NCBI GenBank assembly: GCA_964439435.1
Contig: CAYTOF010000038.1
Span: 1 to 20,341, forward strand
Length of the DNA stretch: 20,341 bases
Source: CAYTOF01 sp964439435
Lineage (GTDB): Bacteria > Bacillota > Clostridia > Oscillospirales > QAMX01
Reading direction: 5' to 3'
Part shown: positions 6,754-14,886 of the stretch, in pieces
Layout of the letters: every line of letters starts with the position of its first letter
How positions within the stretch are numbered: position 1 is the first letter of the stretch
Translations under genes and position numbers: made by a program
Notes under the pieces: generated by a model
The model's input: the letters and a program-made list of their open reading frames with translations, nothing else
What the model was told of the DNA's origin: nothing
The model's database searches: none

Positions 6754-6782
6754 TTGAAAACACAGCTGATATATAGTAAAAT
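6754..6782 (+). promoter_or_regulatory. Predicted promoter of the gls24-fakA-recG operon
   Basis: TTGAAA (6754-6759) and TAAAAT (6777-6782) are 17 bases apart, about 90 bases before the GTG start. The resulting leader of about 80 bases contains the hairpin at 6799-6825. Confidence 0.55.
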
Positions 6783-6798
6783 ACTAAGACAGAGTACG

Positions 6799-6825
6799 TT
6801 AAACCACGGCAAAGCCGTGGGTTAA
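6799..6825 (+). promoter_or_regulatory. Leader hairpin upstream of the gls24-like gene
   Basis: CCACGGC (6804-6810) pairs with GCCGTGG (6814-6820) around an AAA loop. After one mismatch, TTAA at 6799-6802 pairs with TTAA at 6822-6825. No T tract follows, so it is not a standard terminator. It would form at the very 5' end of the operon transcript, where it may stabilise the RNA or be read by a regulator. Hairpins of the CCACGGC...GCCGTGG type also mark ends of some IS200/IS605-family elements, but no such element is present. Confidence 0.5.
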
Positions 6826-6869
6826 TGCTGTTAACATTATAAACAATATGTGGTCGGGAGGAAAATTGC

Positions 6870-7223
6870 GTGAAAATAATGACAGACAAAGGCTTTATTA
6901 AAATTCCCGATAGGATAATAGCCGTCATCGCAGGATATGCAGCGCTCAACAGTTTTGGTGTAAAGGCCATGACAGTCCGTGGTTTCCGCGATGAGCTGAC
7001 ACTTCTTTTCAGAGGAGAAAAATTTCATAAGGGCGTCAAGGTCAAGCCCTTGGATAACGGCGTGGCGATAGAACTTCACATCGCCATGGGGCATGGTGTC
7101 AATATGCGCAACACCGCCAAATCAATACTGGACGAGGTCAGATATGTTGTTCAACGGTTGACAGGTATCAGAGTGAACCGTGTGGATGTGAATATTGACA
7201 CAGTTGTCATGAGCGGAAAATAA
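6870..7223 (+). CDS. Asp23/Gls24 family protein (YloU-like)
   Basis: This 117-residue protein belongs to the Asp23/Gls24 family, named for an abundant alkaline-shock protein of Staphylococcus; the Bacillus counterpart next to yloV is YloU. Family members are small alpha/beta proteins, often linked to cell-envelope stress; the biochemical role is unresolved. Visible features are the N-terminal GFIKIPDRIIAVIAGYAAL segment (residues 8-26) and the LDNGVAIELHIAMGHGVNM stretch (residues 61-79), followed by the typical ...VRYVVQRLTGIRVNRVDVNI C-terminal helix and strand. There is no signal peptide or membrane helix. The start is GTG at 6870, since GGGAGG lies 8 bases upstream; the in-frame ATG at 6879 would be 17 bases from it. 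It is 18 bases from fakA, so the two are almost certainly co-transcribed. Confidence 0.88.
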   Translation: MKIMTDKGFIKIPDRIIAVIAGYAALNSFGVKAMTVRGFRDELTLLFRGEKFHKGVKVKPLDNGVAIELHIAMGHGVNMRNTAKSILDEVRYVVQRLTGIRVNRVDVNIDTVVMSGK

Positions 7224-7241
7224 AGAGAGCTTGGGAGTTGG

Positions 7242-8885
7242 GTGATCTTGAAAATAACAATCAACGGCACGGACTTTAAGGCGATGCTTGTCAATGCGGC
7301 GGCAGTTGTTGAAAAAAACAAACAGGCACTAAACGACCTGAATGTCTTCCCCGTACCGGACGGTGATACCGGCACAAATATGTCAATGACAATAAACTAC
7401 GCTGTCAACGACATCAAAAACTATGAAAACGAACGCATATCCAAAATGGCTGACAAAATCAGGCAGGGGTTGACCCTGGGCTCCCACGGGAACTCGGGCA
7501 CAATCACCTCCCTGCTTTTCAACGGCATGGCCAAGCTCTTTGAAGGGCATGACAGCGCTGACCCGCTGCTCTTTGCAAAGGGGCTTAGCGCCGGCGCCGA
7601 CAAGGCCTACAGTGTGGTCTACAAACCCGCCGAAGGGACGATTTTGACCGTGGCGAGAAAGGCCTCAGAAAGGGCAATCGAACGCGCGAGTGGCGGTTGC
7701 AACTTTGAGGAGATGATGATCTCCACTTTGGAGGCTGCCTATGAGGCGCTGGCACTGACCCCCACACAAAACCCTGTTCTGGCAAAGGCCGGGGTGGTGG
7801 ATGCGGGGGCAAAGGGCTATTGCCATATATTAGAAGGCATGCTCGCAGCTCTGCGGGGTGTTGAGATGACTGTGGAAGAACAGCCTCAAACCGCGGCAAA
7901 GACAATGGTCTTTAGCAGTTTCACAGCGGCTGACATCGAAAACCCCTACGACACGGAGCTGATTGTTATCCGCAACCCCGAAGTGAAGGATGCCATGCCT
8001 CTGCGCGCATTTTTGAGCACAAGAGGCGACAGCCTTGTCATGTCCGACGATGAGGATATCATTAAAATACACATCCACACCCAACATCCCGGCCTTGTCT
8101 TGGAAGAGGCCCTCAAATACGGCAACCTCAACTCCATAAAGATAGAGGACATGCGGGATCAACATGCGGAGCAGCTCAGGTTGGAGAAGGAAAAGAACGA
8201 AGTAAACTTTGTGGCACCGTCTGAAAACGCCTATGGTTTTGTGGCCGTCGCCTCGGGCCAGGGCATAATGAATGTCTTTTTGGATCTCGGAGCCGATTTT
8301 GTGGTCGAGGGCGGACAGACAATGAACCCCTCCACAGAGATCATCCTGCGAAATATAAACAAAACACCCGCGGAGACGGTTTTCATACTGCCCAACAACA
8401 AAAACATCATCATGACAGCGGAGCAAGCCTCGGAGCTGACGGAGAAAAAAGCGGTGGTGATACCCACGCGCAGCATACCCGAGGGCATCACGGCGATGCT
8501 GCATTTCAACCCCGACGAAGACGCGGAGACAAACGAAAAGGCCATGCGAGAGGGTCTTGCGCAGGTGCGCACGGGGAGCATCACCTTTGCCGCCAGGGAT
8601 TCTGTCTTTGACGAAATCTCCATCAAAGAAGGGGATTATCTTGCCCTGGCAGGCGGAAAGCTGTGCATCACAGGTAAGAATTTCAATGAGATCATCAACG
8701 CCCTTTGCGACAGCCTCGATATCGGCAGCGCAGAGTTTGTGACCATTTTCTCCGGGCAGGATGCAAATGAGAGCGACACGAAGCTGCTTATGGACATATT
8801 CAAACAGAAGGCAAGTCCGTCTGCGGAATTCAATCTCATAGAGGGAGAGCAACCGGTCTATTACTATATAATCGGCGTGGAATAA
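7242..8885 (+). CDS. fakA: Fatty acid kinase subunit FakA (DAK2/YloV family)
   Basis: FakA phosphorylates exogenous fatty acids carried by FakB (DegV-family) proteins, giving acyl-phosphate for phospholipid synthesis. The 547-residue protein has an N-terminal DhaL-type kinase domain with the Mg-ATP aspartates in VPDGDTGTNM (residues 38-47, Asp40 and Asp42), SHGNSG at 81-86, PAEGT and DAGAKG motifs. A middle domain and a DegV-like C-terminal domain follow. Length and domain order match the family, and the gene follows gls24 as yloV follows yloU in Bacillus. No fakB is in this window. The start is uncertain: GTG at 7242 is only 4 bases from GGGAG, whereas TTG at 7248 is 10 bases from it and would give the more family-like MKITINGTDF. 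Confidence 0.94.
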   Translation: MILKITINGTDFKAMLVNAAAVVEKNKQALNDLNVFPVPDGDTGTNMSMTINYAVNDIKNYENERISKMADKIRQGLTLGSHGNSGTITSLLFNGMAKLFEGHDSADPLLFAKGLSAGADKAYSVVYKPAEGTILTVARKASERAIERASGGCNFEEMMISTLEAAYEALALTPTQNPVLAKAGVVDAGAKGYCHILEGMLAALRGVEMTVEEQPQTAAKTMVFSSFTAADIENPYDTELIVIRNPEVKDAMPLRAFLSTRGDSLVMSDDEDIIKIHIHTQHPGLVLEEALKYGNLNSIKIEDMRDQHAEQLRLEKEKNEVNFVAPSENAYGFVAVASGQGIMNVFLDLGADFVVEGGQTMNPSTEIILRNINKTPAETVFILPNNKNIIMTAEQASELTEKKAVVIPTRSIPEGITAMLHFNPDEDAETNEKAMREGLAQVRTGSITFAARDSVFDEISIKEGDYLALAGGKLCITGKNFNEIINALCDSLDIGSAEFVTIFSGQDANESDTKLLMDIFKQKASPSAEFNLIEGEQPVYYYIIGVE

Positions 8886-8886
8886 G

Positions 8887-8914
8887 CCCTCCCCTCAGAA
8901 GCCTTAGCGGAGGG
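8887..8914 (+). promoter_or_regulatory. Inverted repeat that can mask the recG ribosome binding site
   Basis: CCCTCC (8887-8892), right after the fakA stop codon, is complementary to GGAGGG (8909-8914), which contains the Shine-Dalgarno sequence of recG. A ribosome finishing fakA would melt the hairpin, so this arrangement fits translational coupling. Confidence 0.5.
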
Positions 8915-8918
8915 TGAT

Positions 8919-10973
8919 GTGAGCGACGATATTTTAAACCGTGAAATACGTTATATAAAAGGAGTCGGGGAAAAGAGAGCGGCTGTGTTTCGCAGATTGC
9001 AGGTCAAAACCATTGCCGACCTTTTGACCTTTTATCCGCGCGCATATGAGGACAGGCGCAAGATCTGCAAAATCACCGAGCTAGTGCCGGGGGAGTTCTG
9101 CTCCTTTGACGCCTTTGTCATAACAGAGGTGAAGAGTGTCAGAATCAGAGCCAACCTGACCATCACAAAGCTGCGCGCATCAGATGAGAGCGGCAGCATC
9201 GGCATCACCTTTTTCAATCAACCCTATGTAAAAGACACCCTCATACCCGGGAGGCGCTACCTTTTCTACGGCAAGATAGCCGCCGAATTCCAAGGCTTTG
9301 AGGTGAACACCCCCGAATACACAGCCCTCGGAGACGATGAGGAGATTGTCGGGACCATAGAGCCCATCTATTCGCTTTCGGCAGGGCTGGGAAGAAAAAA
9401 TGTCATGGCCGCCATCGAGAGCGCCATCGACATAGCTAAAGACCATTTAAAAGACGCTATCCCCACCCATATCATAAAGACATACGGCCTTGCAAACTTT
9501 GAGCAGGCCATCAAAGACATTCACCGACCGCCTTCTGAGGAGGAGCTGGACGCCGCACGAAAACGCCTGGTTTTCGAGGAGCTGTTCACACTCACGGCGG
9601 GCCTTTTTATGCTCAAAGGCCGCAGAACGCATCTGTCGGGCGACAAATACGAGCTCTTCCCCATGGAAGAATTTCTAAATGTTCTGCCCTTTGAGCTGAC
9701 GGGGGCACAGCACAGAGCCATAGGGGATGCCCTTGAAGACATCTCCTCGGGCAGGCTCGCAAACAGGCTCATCCAAGGGGATGTGGGTTCAGGCAAAACA
9801 GTGGTCGCCGCGGCGGTGGCATATCAGATCATAAAAAACGGCGCCCAAGCGGCCCTCATGGCACCCACGGAGGTGCTGGCGGTGCAACACGAGAGGACAC
9901 TTTCCGCCCTGTTCGAAAATTTTGGTGTGAAGACCGTCTTGCTCCTTGGCAAAATGACCCAAAAACAAAGGCGCGAGGCCCTTGCCGCTCTGGAAAGCGG
10001 AGAGGCGGGGCTGGCGGTGGGCACCCATGCCGTCATCTCAGACTCGGTCAGCTTTAAAAACCTCGGGCTCGTCATCTGCGACGAGCAGCAGCGCTTTGGC
10101 GTGGAGCAGAGGGCAAAGCTCTCGGCAAAGGGCAAAAACCCCCACATGCTCATCATGTCAGCCACCCCCATCCCGAGAACTCTCGGGCTCATCATGTACG
10201 GCGACTTGGACTTGACCATCATAGACGAGCTCCCGCCGGGCAGAATGAGCGTGGACACCTTCATTGTGGGCCAGGACATGCGGCAGCGCATAGAGGCCTT
10301 TGTGCGAAAACAGGTTTCCAACAAAAATCAAGTCTACATCGTGTGTCCCCTCATAGATGAAAACGACGGCGACGAGGTGAAATCCGTCACGGAATACGCC
10401 GAGACCCAGAGCGAGATATACGGCGATCTGCGTGTCGCCACCCTCCACGGCCGCATGAAATCCTCCGAAAAGGAGGCCATCATGGCAAGCTTTGCCTCGG
10501 GGCAAGTGGATATTTTGATCTCCACCACCGTCATCGAGGTGGGTGTGGACAACCCCAATGCCACCCTCATGGTCGTGGAAAATGCGGAGAGATTTGGGCT
10601 GTCGCAGCTTCACCAGCTCCGCGGGCGGGTCGGCAGAGGGAAGCAAAAATCATACTGCGTTCTTTTTTCGTCGGGCGGTGAAAAGAGCGCCGAAAGGCTC
10701 AAAATCCTCGCCGAAACCTCCGACGGGTTCAAGATAGCCGAGCGCGATTTGGAGATAAGAGGTCCGGGCAACTTTTTCGGCAACAGACAACACGGTCTGC
10801 CGAGCCTGAAGCTGGCAAGCCTATCTGACGACATGGAGCTTTTGAGAGCGGCGCAAAATGCGGCGGAGGAGCTCATCTCTCTGGACCCCGAGCTGGAAGC
10901 CGAGGAAAACAGGGAGCTTGCCAAGAGGATAATGTCCATGCTGGATACAAAGGACGGCAATGTGTTCAATTAA
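8919..10973 (+). CDS. recG: ATP-dependent DNA helicase RecG
   Basis: RecG is a superfamily 2 double-stranded DNA translocase that regresses stalled replication forks and processes branched recombination intermediates. The 684-residue protein has the N-terminal wedge (OB-fold, about residues 60-140) and the helicase core. Walker A is GDVGSGKT (287-294), the DEAD-like box is DEQQ (388-391, where the more usual RecG form is DEQH), SATPIPR is at 414-420, and motif VI QLRGRVGRG is at 566-574. The C-terminal TRG motif GFKIAERDLEIRGPG follows from residue 603. Everything needed is present. GTG at 8919 is chosen because GGAGG sits 5 bases upstream and the other nearby starts hit a stop. It lies 33 bases after fakA in the gls24-fakA-recG order. 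Confidence 0.97.
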   Translation: MSDDILNREIRYIKGVGEKRAAVFRRLQVKTIADLLTFYPRAYEDRRKICKITELVPGEFCSFDAFVITEVKSVRIRANLTITKLRASDESGSIGITFFNQPYVKDTLIPGRRYLFYGKIAAEFQGFEVNTPEYTALGDDEEIVGTIEPIYSLSAGLGRKNVMAAIESAIDIAKDHLKDAIPTHIIKTYGLANFEQAIKDIHRPPSEEELDAARKRLVFEELFTLTAGLFMLKGRRTHLSGDKYELFPMEEFLNVLPFELTGAQHRAIGDALEDISSGRLANRLIQGDVGSGKTVVAAAVAYQIIKNGAQAALMAPTEVLAVQHERTLSALFENFGVKTVLLLGKMTQKQRREALAALESGEAGLAVGTHAVISDSVSFKNLGLVICDEQQRFGVEQRAKLSAKGKNPHMLIMSATPIPRTLGLIMYGDLDLTIIDELPPGRMSVDTFIVGQDMRQRIEAFVRKQVSNKNQVYIVCPLIDENDGDEVKSVTEYAETQSEIYGDLRVATLHGRMKSSEKEAIMASFASGQVDILISTTVIEVGVDNPNATLMVVENAERFGLSQLHQLRGRVGRGKQKSYCVLFSSGGEKSAERLKILAETSDGFKIAERDLEIRGPGNFFGNRQHGLPSLKLASLSDDMELLRAAQNAAEELISLDPELEAEENRELAKRIMSMLDTKDGNVFN

Positions 10974-11024
10974 AAAATTACATACAGAAAAGACAGCCAT
11001 TTTATAAAAAGGAGATTTTGCTCC

Positions 11025-11771
11025 ATGTTACAACTGACAAATATCAGCAAGAGCTATTCAAAGGGGAAGGTCAAGGCGGTGGACAACTTCACCCTAAAGG
11101 TCGAACGCGGTGAAATATTTGGTTTCATCGGCCCAAATGGAGCGGGCAAAACCACAACCCTGAAGATGATTGCCGGTGTGATCAAGCCCGACGAAGGGGA
11201 TATCTTTGTGGACGGCCTTGACATCAAGAAAAAACCCGTCGCCATCAAGAAGAGAATAGGTTATGTGCCCGACAGCCAAGATATATACGAGAGGTTGTCC
11301 GGCCGCGAGTATTTGAATTTCATTGCGGACATATACAGAGTGGGGGAGGAGGAGCGCCTCCAAAGGACAAACAAATACCTTGAGATGTTTGGGCTGGAAA
11401 AAGCCGCGGGGGAGAGAATCAAGACCTACTCCCACGGCATGAAGCAAAAGTTGCTGGTGGCGGCGGCCTTGTTGCCCAACCCGCCCCTCTGGCTTTTGGA
11501 CGAGCCCCTGGTCGGGCTGGACCCGCGAGCGGCAAAGCTCTTGAAAGACGAGATGCGCGCCCACTGCGCCGAGGGCAATACTGTCTTTTTTTCAACCCAT
11601 GTGCTTGAAGTGGCACAGCAGCTCTGCGACCGCATAGCGATAATAGACAACGGCAAGCTGGTTGCGGTGGGGACTGTCGAAGAGCTGAAAACACGTGTGG
11701 CAAAAGAGGCGGAGGGTAAAAACCTGGAGAGCATCTTCCTCTCTCTTACCCAGGGAGGGGATAGTGCATGA
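11025..11771 (+). CDS. ABC transporter ATP-binding protein
   Basis: This 248-residue nucleotide-binding subunit of an ABC transporter acts with the permease encoded directly behind it. It has Walker A GPNGAGKT (residues 35-42), the signature YSHGMKQKL in place of LSGGQ, Walker B WLLDEP, a D-loop and the switch histidine in STHV. The YSHGMKQK form is typical of exporter ATPases of the CcmA/NatA/BcrA kind, so the system is probably an exporter; the substrate cannot be read from the sequence. The ATG follows GGAG after 10 bases. It begins 51 bases after recG with no terminator between them, and its last codons overlap the next gene by ATGA. Confidence 0.93.
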   Translation: MLQLTNISKSYSKGKVKAVDNFTLKVERGEIFGFIGPNGAGKTTTLKMIAGVIKPDEGDIFVDGLDIKKKPVAIKKRIGYVPDSQDIYERLSGREYLNFIADIYRVGEEERLQRTNKYLEMFGLEKAAGERIKTYSHGMKQKLLVAAALLPNPPLWLLDEPLVGLDPRAAKLLKDEMRAHCAEGNTVFFSTHVLEVAQQLCDRIAIIDNGKLVAVGTVEELKTRVAKEAEGKNLESIFLSLTQGGDSA

Positions 11772-13435
11772 AACAGGTGCTTCTGCTCTTTAAAATTCAA
11801 TTTCTGGCAAAATACCGGATGGGCAAGCTATACAGCCTGAAAGGCAGCAAAACGAGACAAAACATGCAGAAAGTCGGATTGTATCTGCTCCTTGCCTTCT
11901 CCTTTGGTTCCCTCTTGTTTAGCTATTGCCTGCTGCTCGACGGGGTGATGGTTGTCGCTGTAGAGGCCATGGACCCGGGTATAGTGATAGACATGGTTGT
12001 CCTGGCGGCGATGTCCCTTTGTGCGCTTTTTGGCATATTCGTCGTCATCTCAAATATATACCTCCCCAAAGACGCCGCTCTCTTGGCGGCCTTGCCGATA
12101 AGGGACAAGAGGGTGTTTCTCTCCAAATTCCTGCTCGTCTATCTGACGGAGCTCGGGATTGCGGCGGTGCTTTTTGTGCCCGCCATCATCATATACGGCA
12201 TAAGGGTCGCAGGCACGGGCATTTTCTTTTATCTACGAGCGCTCTATGTCCTGCTACTGCTCCCGGCCGTTCCTCTGCTTGTGGCGGTTTTATTTGTCTC
12301 CGTCATGATGCTCTTCATAACAAAAATACGCAGGCGGGAGCTTGTTGTCACCATCGGCTCCTTTGTGCTCATGGCGATTTTAATCTTCGGGCAGATGTAT
12401 CTTAACACCGCTATAACAAGGGCAATGGAAGCCGGTGACGGGCTCGCAGGCTTGTTTGATCGGTATTGGCCGACAATGCGGGCGATGACGACGCCACCAG
12501 CATCTTGGGCTTCCGCGGCGATATATGGCGGGGGGTACACCTCCCTTCTCACCGCTCTGCTCTTTTCGATAACCGTTTTGATCTCCTTTCTCATTGCGTA
12601 CTCCATCGCAGGGGCCATATATAGAAACGCCTCTCGAGCCATGTCGGAGAGCGCAAAGACCTACAAAAAAGAGAGACGCGGTAAACAACAAATCCGAGTG
12701 CGAAAACCCTACATGGCGGTTTATGTCAAGGAGTGGAAGCTGATGTTGCGCAGCTCAATATATGCCAGCAACGGGCTTGCCGGGGGCATCATAGTGCTCA
12801 TCCTTGTGCTCATGCCCATGCTTGGCAAGGGCGATGAAAATATCCTTCCGGAGATCATAAAAATTTTGGACAAAAACCTCATCATGCTGATACTGACAGC
12901 CCTGATCGGTCTCTTTTCATCCCTCAACCTCGGGGCAACCACCGCAATGTCCAGAGAGGGCAAGGCGGCTTGGCTCATCAAGGCAATGCCCCTGCCCTAT
13001 GCCGATCTGATATGGGGAAAACTGCTCTTTGGGGCGACAATTCCCCTTGTGTGGGCACTGCCTCTGGCGCTGGCGGCTGTTTTTGTCCTCAAGGCCTCTG
13101 TCCTTGTCGCGGCGGGCGGCCTGGTTCTGGGCATGCTCCTGAGCTTTGTGATGAGTGCGGCGGGCCTGCTGATAGACTTTATAAGACCCAAGCTGAACTG
13201 GCTCAACGAGGCAGAGCCCATGAAACAGAATATGAACGGCCTTTTGTCCATGGCCCTTGGTACCCTCTTCACCGTTTTATTTGGCTTTGGAGGCTTTGTT
13301 CTGATATTTAAAACAAATCTTGAACTGTGGGCTGTAAACCTGATTTTATGGTTTGCGGTGATCGTCTCCGCTGCCTCGGTCGGAAAACTGCTCTTTGTTT
13401 TGGGAGCCAAGGCACTGGAAGAGCTTGAAGTATAA
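11768..13435 (+). CDS. Large ABC exporter permease, substrate unknown
   Basis: This 555-residue integral membrane protein has about twelve predicted hydrophobic segments: near residues 36-56, 73-95, 122-144, 155-184, 192-212, 256-284, 334-352, 368-388, 418-441, 446-470, 490-515 and 521-546. A basic cytoplasmic loop lies at about 289-312, and a conserved TTAMSREGKAAWLIKAMP stretch lies at about 391-408. I recognise this SREGK...W..K.MP pattern from the large permeases paired with NatA-like ATPases in Clostridia. It overlaps the ATPase gene by ATGA, implying translational coupling and one complex. The C-terminus ends 11 bases before folC. No substrate can be named. Confidence 0.85.
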   Translation: MKQVLLLFKIQFLAKYRMGKLYSLKGSKTRQNMQKVGLYLLLAFSFGSLLFSYCLLLDGVMVVAVEAMDPGIVIDMVVLAAMSLCALFGIFVVISNIYLPKDAALLAALPIRDKRVFLSKFLLVYLTELGIAAVLFVPAIIIYGIRVAGTGIFFYLRALYVLLLLPAVPLLVAVLFVSVMMLFITKIRRRELVVTIGSFVLMAILIFGQMYLNTAITRAMEAGDGLAGLFDRYWPTMRAMTTPPASWASAAIYGGGYTSLLTALLFSITVLISFLIAYSIAGAIYRNASRAMSESAKTYKKERRGKQQIRVRKPYMAVYVKEWKLMLRSSIYASNGLAGGIIVLILVLMPMLGKGDENILPEIIKILDKNLIMLILTALIGLFSSLNLGATTAMSREGKAAWLIKAMPLPYADLIWGKLLFGATIPLVWALPLALAAVFVLKASVLVAAGGLVLGMLLSFVMSAAGLLIDFIRPKLNWLNEAEPMKQNMNGLLSMALGTLFTVLFGFGGFVLIFKTNLELWAVNLILWFAVIVSAASVGKLLFVLGAKALEELEV

Positions 13436-13446
13436 AGGAGCAACAG

Positions 13447-14745
13447 ATGTCGGAAAGTTTTGATAAAAGATATAGCGATGCGCAAAAACACATAAAAACG
13501 CTGGAAAGGCTCGGCTCAAAGTTGGGCCTTGAGACGATGCGCGAGCTTTTGGCGCGCCTTGGCAAACCACAAGAACGCCTGAAATATGTCCATCTGGCAG
13601 GGACAAACGGCAAAGGCAGCACCGCCGCCATGACAGCGGCGGCACTTACCGTTGCGGGGTATAGAACGGGGCTCTATGTCTCGCCCTCAGTCTATGATTT
13701 TTCGGACCGCATGCAGATAAACATGAAACCCTGCGACAAAGAGGCTTTTTTGAGGGCCTTTGACAAGGTGGTGGTTCACAGCGCACAGATGGAGGCAGAC
13801 AATCTGCCCGCTCCGACGGAGTTTGAAACCGTCACCGCCATAGCCTTTGAACTCTACGCAGACCAGAAATGTGATATTGTGGTCTTGGAGACGGGGCTCG
13901 GAGGCAGGTTCGACGCCACCAACATCATCACCTCGCCCCTTCTTTCCATGATCATGTCCATATCCAAGGACCACACCTCCTTGCTTGGCGGCACCCTTGC
14001 GCAAATCGCCATGGAAAAGTGCGGCATAATAAAGGAAAACCGCCCCACTATCTGCTATCCCGAACAAAACCCTGAGGCACTGGTGGTGATAGAGGAAAAA
14101 TGCAAAGCAAAAAACAGCCCTCTACATATACCGGACATGACAAAATACACATATCTCGGGCCGGGAGAGGTGGGGGAGCGCTTTTCCTACAATGACAAAG
14201 CATATGAGACGGGGATGCCCGGGGAGCACTTTGCCAAAAACGCTCTCTGTGCCCTTTGCGCCCTGGAGTTGCTCCAAAAAGAGGGCTTTGAGCTTGGAAA
14301 CTCACATATCCGACGTGGCATAGGCTTTCGGCACTTTTCCGCACGCATGGAGATTGTGCACACACAGCCCATCATTGTCTTTGACGGAGCGCACAACCCC
14401 GACGCCGCGCTGCAACTGCGCGACACGGTCAAACGGCGTTGGCCGAGCAAAAGGGTGATCACCTTGATGGGCATATTCGCCGACAAGGACTATGCCGCCT
14501 GCATTTCGACGGTGGCTTCCATTAGCGACATCTTCATCGCCACCAAGCCCGAACACGAAAGGGGCTTGGATGCGGAGATTGCAGCCGAGATTGCGAGGGG
14601 CAAAGCCGGCATCGTCAGCATTTCAAAAGACCCGAAAGAGGCCTTTCAAAGTGCATGGCGCCTCTGCCATGAAGACGACATTCTCCTTTGCTGCGGCTCC
14701 TTTTCCCTCTTTGGCACCTTGAGAGACGAGCTGGAAAAGATGTGA
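13447..14745 (+). CDS. folC: Folylpolyglutamate synthase / dihydrofolate synthase
   Basis: FolC adds glutamate to folates, and in many bacteria also to dihydropteroate, using ATP; it belongs to the Mur-ligase superfamily. The 432-residue protein shows the P-loop GTNGKGST (residues 52-59), YVSPSVYDFSDRMQ (the family's LYxSPHL.F.ERI position), ETGLGGRFDATN, SKDHTSLLG, and FDGAHNPDA of the C-terminal domain. It is full length. The ATG follows an AAGGAG that overlaps the stop region of the ABC permease gene, so it is probably co-transcribed with the transporter genes, though a functional link is not implied. A strong terminator stands after it. Whether it makes dihydrofolate as well as polyglutamate cannot be told from sequence. 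Confidence 0.95.
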   Translation: MSESFDKRYSDAQKHIKTLERLGSKLGLETMRELLARLGKPQERLKYVHLAGTNGKGSTAAMTAAALTVAGYRTGLYVSPSVYDFSDRMQINMKPCDKEAFLRAFDKVVVHSAQMEADNLPAPTEFETVTAIAFELYADQKCDIVVLETGLGGRFDATNIITSPLLSMIMSISKDHTSLLGGTLAQIAMEKCGIIKENRPTICYPEQNPEALVVIEEKCKAKNSPLHIPDMTKYTYLGPGEVGERFSYNDKAYETGMPGEHFAKNALCALCALELLQKEGFELGNSHIRRGIGFRHFSARMEIVHTQPIIVFDGAHNPDAALQLRDTVKRRWPSKRVITLMGIFADKDYAACISTVASISDIFIATKPEHERGLDAEIAAEIARGKAGIVSISKDPKEAFQSAWRLCHEDDILLCCGSFSLFGTLRDELEKM

Positions 14746-14824
14746 GCATAAAGAGGCTCATTGTTTAAAAGACAAACAAGCAGTAAATAGAAATTGCCCT
14801 CTGTCCGCATAAAAAGACAAATAT

Positions 14825-14865
14825 AAAAGCCGTTTCAAATCACTTTGCATTTGAAACGGCTTTTT
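14825..14865. terminator. Bidirectional terminator between folC and rex
   Basis: AAAAGCCGTTTCAAAT (14825-14840) pairs perfectly over 16 bp with ATTTGAAACGGCTTTT (14849-14864) around an 8-base loop. A T run follows on the plus strand and the A run gives T on the minus strand. It sits between the convergent folC and rex ends. Confidence 0.95.
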
Positions 14866-14886
14866 ACAAACCAATCGGAGTATTAA

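Noticed and set aside
6631..6825. Small plus-strand frame overlapping the end of the M16 peptidase gene
   Set aside because: No ribosome binding site, composition unlike a protein, and it crosses the promoter and leader hairpin of the next operon.
6799..6825. End of an IS200/IS605-type element
   Set aside because: The hairpin type fits, but there is no TnpA or TnpB gene, no second end and no sign of target-site disruption.
6828..6846. Rex operator upstream of the gls24-like gene
   Set aside because: CTGTTAA and TAAACAA each differ by one base from the half-sites and are separated by 5 bases, where the operator needs 4.
7830..8852. 340-codon open frame opposite fakA
   Set aside because: The sequence is rich in Cys, His and Arg without family features and lies wholly antisense to a well-supported FakA.
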